From JAYPHU01 sp038127535 (GTDB lineage Bacteria > Pseudomonadota > Alphaproteobacteria > Rhodospirillales > UBA2165): DNA of 64,000 nucleotides. Within the stretch, counting starts at the first letter, position 1, and each line of letters starts with the position of its first letter. Positions 62,701-64,000 of this stretch are shown piece by piece. The notes below the pieces were generated by a model. It had not been told where the DNA came from. It saw only the letters and a list, made by a program, of their open reading frames with translations, and ran no database searches. Made by a program: the position numbers and the translations under genes. The stretch spans positions 1-64,000 of the forward strand of contig JAYPHU010000016.1 in the NCBI GenBank assembly GCA_038127535.1, written 5' to 3'.

Positions 62701-63478
62701 GCAGTTCCGCAGCGATCAGGCCAAACTGACCAAGAACGGGATGGAGGCGGAGGACGCCGCACGCAAAGCCGGGCATCGGGTGTTTGGCTCCAAGCCCGGC
62801 GCGTACGGCGCAGGCCTACAGGCGCTGATTGATGAGAACGGCTGGGACGGGGATGAGGATCTGGCCCAAGCCTACGTGGTCTGGGGCGGCTATGCCTATG
62901 GCGGCGGGGTGGAAGGTGCTGCGGAACACGGGCTGTTCGAGACCCGGCTGAAGGCGGTTGAAGCGGTGATCCACAATCAGGACAACCGGGAACACGACCT
63001 GTTGGACAGCGACGACTATTACCAGTTCGAAGGCGGGATCACCGCCGCCGTCCGGCATTTGTCCGGCGAACAGCCCGCCGTTTATCATAATGATCACAGC
63101 CGGCCGGAGTCGCCTAAGGTGCGAACACTTGAGGACGAGATCGGCCGCGTGGTCCGCGCTCGCGCCGCCAACCCCAAATGGATCGATGGCGTCATGCGCC
63201 ACGGCTACAAGGGCGCGTTCGAGATTGCGGCGACGGTCGACTACCTCTACGCCTTTGCCGCCACCGCACGGGTCGTGCAGGATCATCACTTCGAGCAATT
63301 GTTCGACGCCTATTTGGATGACGACCGGGTGCGGGACTTCATCGAAGAGAACAACCCGGCGGCCCTTCGGGAAATCGCGGAGACATTTGAGCGGTCTATT
63401 GAGCGGGGCTTCTGGCATCCGCGCGCCAATTCAGCCGGGCAGTTACTGGCCCGGCTCAGACAGGGAGAAGCGGCATGA
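59747..63478 (+). CDS. cobN: Cobaltochelatase subunit CobN
   Basis: A 1243-residue large subunit of the ATP-dependent aerobic cobaltochelatase (CobNST), which inserts cobalt into hydrogenobyrinate a,c-diamide. Recognised stretches are VHFGKHGNLEWLPGKALALS, PHLYPFIVNDPGEGTQAKRR, WGTANMRTGGDDVAQAL and YVVWGGYAYGGGVEG. The length is close to the usual 1,250-1,280. Its partners CobS/CobT of the chelatase are not in the window. It overlaps cobO at the end (ATGA). Confidence 0.97.
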   Translation: MHLLVTQPGQINDGSEAVDLGQSPGDIVFLSAAASDLMLLAETYGEMAGGLPSLRLANLMQLSHNMSVDVYVENTLASAKLIIVRLLGGTGYWPYGLERISALCREKNLKLVVIPGDDHPDPELQSYSTLPSDVCHRIWQYCAHGGRGNAENLLTFCASLLERDVNWLEPAPLVRAGLYWPSVPLPVLEDVQEYWQEDAPTAAIVFYRALVQAGDLAPVNALIKALQERGLNPLPLFVGSLKEAACAEIVKSYLAETEANIILNLTGFAVSTPGAETSDTPFTDADCPVLQVILSGGDEDGWRETARGLAPRDLAMSVALPEVDGRIITRAISFKKADGFDQRTEVALVRHEPVPDRVDFTARLAANWCRLRQIQEANRRVAIVLANYPNRDGRLCNGVGLDTPAGVAAAILRLNADGYKIGHAPADGPALMDILLEGPTNAPGDREGGERISLDDYLQFFDSLPHEVRGEVRERWGAPETDPFFADGAFVLPAHRFGNLAVAIQPARGYNIDPVESYHNPDLVPPHGYLAFYAWLRRSFNAHAVIHFGKHGNLEWLPGKALALSEDCFPEAALGALPHLYPFIVNDPGEGTQAKRRAQAVIVDHLTPPLTRAESYGPLRDLEQLVDEYYLAAGMDPRRLKLLSEQILELGQRIGLDRDAGIIEGDTETDSLAKIDNYLCELKEMQIRDGLHVFGQSPDGGLLTDLLIALTRLPRGDGKDGNASLIRALAADLGLGEFDPLDCEMGAPWTGPTPAALDNDTPWRTNGDTVERLELLAQALVSGETQAEPAWDQTNTVLAYIDQQLRPMVTRCGEQELNGLAAGLAGKFVAPGASGAPTRGRLDTLPTGRNFYSVDCRAIPTPAAWSLGWKSATLLIERYFQDHGEYPRRLAVSAWGTANMRTGGDDVAQALALMGVKPVWDQQSQRVTGFEVIPANVLGRPRVDMMFRISGFFRDAFPAQVDLLDSAARAVAALDEDDATNPMAAQFRSDQAKLTKNGMEAEDAARKAGHRVFGSKPGAYGAGLQALIDENGWDGDEDLAQAYVVWGGYAYGGGVEGAAEHGLFETRLKAVEAVIHNQDNREHDLLDSDDYYQFEGGITAAVRHLSGEQPAVYHNDHSRPESPKVRTLEDEIGRVVRARAANPKWIDGVMRHGYKGAFEIAATVDYLYAFAATARVVQDHHFEQLFDAYLDDDRVRDFIEENNPAALREIAETFERSIERGFWHPRANSAGQLLARLRQGEAA

Positions 63479-64000
63479 GCACATCAGACGGGAACCTGAC
63501 GGAAGAAGAGATCAACGCGCGGGCCAACGAAAAGCGCCGCAAGCACAAAGAGGCCAAGGACCGTATCCTCGCCAAAAAAGTCAACGAAGGCGGTTTGCTC
63601 GCCGTGCATACCGGCAAAGGCAAAGGCAAGACCACGGCCGCCATGGGCATGGTCGCTCGCTGCATCGGCCACGGCATGAAGGTCGGCATCGTACAGTTCG
63701 TCAAAGGCAAGTGGGAGACCGGCGAGCGGGTTGTGCTGGAAACCTTCCCCGATCAAGTCACAATCACCGCCATGGGCGAAGGTTTCACCTGGGAAACCCA
63801 GGACCGCGCACGCGACATCGAGGCCGCCAACGCCGCCTGGGCGCGAGCCAAGGAGATGATCCTGGACCCGGCGAACGACATGGTGCTGCTAGACGAGATC
63901 AACATCGTGCTCCGCAACGACTATCTCGACATCAACGAGGTGGTGGAGTTCCTCAAAGACAAGCCGGCGGACGTTCACGTCATCTGCACCGGCCGCAATG
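63475..64000 (+). CDS. cobO: Cob(I)yrinic acid a,c-diamide adenosyltransferase (runs off window)
   Basis: The first 175 residues are present. After a charged N-terminal helix comes the P-loop VHTGKGKGKTTAAMGM near residue 43, then GMKVGIVQFVKGKWETGE, MVLLDEINIVLRNDYLDI and VHVICTGRN, all CobO/BtuR/CobA signatures. It transfers the adenosyl group to cobalt. The ATG overlaps the cobN stop. The end lies beyond 64000. Confidence 0.95.
   Translation, partial: MSTSDGNLTEEEINARANEKRRKHKEAKDRILAKKVNEGGLLAVHTGKGKGKTTAAMGMVARCIGHGMKVGIVQFVKGKWETGERVVLETFPDQVTITAMGEGFTWETQDRARDIEAANAAWARAKEMILDPANDMVLLDEINIVLRNDYLDINEVVEFLKDKPADVHVICTGRN

Noticed and set aside
1..64000. CRISPR arrays, insertion sequences, prophage or replication origin
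   Set aside because: I saw no regularly spaced direct repeats, transposase, integrase, phage structural gene or DnaA-box cluster.

Overview
The window reads as a stretch of chromosome from an alphaproteobacterium, probably Rhodospirillales-like and aerobic. The signs are high GC, TTG/GTG starts with good Shine-Dalgarno sites, an alpha2beta2 glycyl-tRNA synthetase followed by ppdK, TRAP-type receptors, and the aerobic cobalamin set (cobN, cobO, cobW, cbtAB). I see no phage, transposase or CRISPR array. The assignment rests on gene content only.

Layout. 1-6.8 kb: housekeeping and small genes (PpiC-like isomerase, Atm1-type ABC exporter, Sel1 protein, lipoprotein, flavoprotein, TauE permease, methyltransferase, YgfZ). 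6.9-13.5 kb: a tight operon of five glycosyltransferases (GT4, GT9, GT2, GT4, GT4) ending in an AsnB-type amidotransferase, probably for a surface glycan with an amidated sugar. 13.5-29.5 kb: pyrC, an M48 protease with a DUF898 membrane protein, an AcuI-like reductase, glyQ-glyS-ppdK, a methyltransferase, SppA, a TrmN6-like enzyme, a polyprenyl diphosphate synthase and tRNA-Pro(CGG).

29.5-40 kb mixes intact genes (FAA hydrolase, double-VOC dioxygenase, TRAP receptor, cytochrome c, apt, a MetE/UROD-like barrel, a DUF3500 protein, a DUF2461 protein) with four decayed ones. These are a TPR-sulfotransferase broken by four stops and a frameshift, a TAXI receptor broken by two stops, and a sulfotransferase fragment abutting a doubly deleted pcm fragment.

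40-54.2 kb: Nudix, PiT phosphate permease, then two divergent gene runs. The minus run is DMT permease, class III CoA-transferase, a glycosyltransferase-like protein and a CobW GTPase. The plus run is acyl-CoA dehydrogenase, a MaoC-type hydratase, a TPR/glycosyltransferase-like protein, a fused nucleotidyltransferase-like/kinase-like protein, a nucleotidyltransferase and a WavE-like protein. This divergent CoA-plus-glycan locus, with a 7-bp inverted repeat in its shared promoter region, is the best candidate for an undescribed system.

54.2-64 kb: cobalamin synthesis and cobalt uptake. One cobalamin riboswitch precedes cbtB-cbtA and a second precedes cobU-cobW-cobN-cobO. cobT lies on the minus strand between cbtA and cobS-cobC. 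CbtAB would import cobalt, CobN/CobW handle its insertion, CobO adenosylates, CobU/CobS/CobT/CobC build and attach the lower ligand, and the riboswitches shut the operons off when cobalamin is plentiful.
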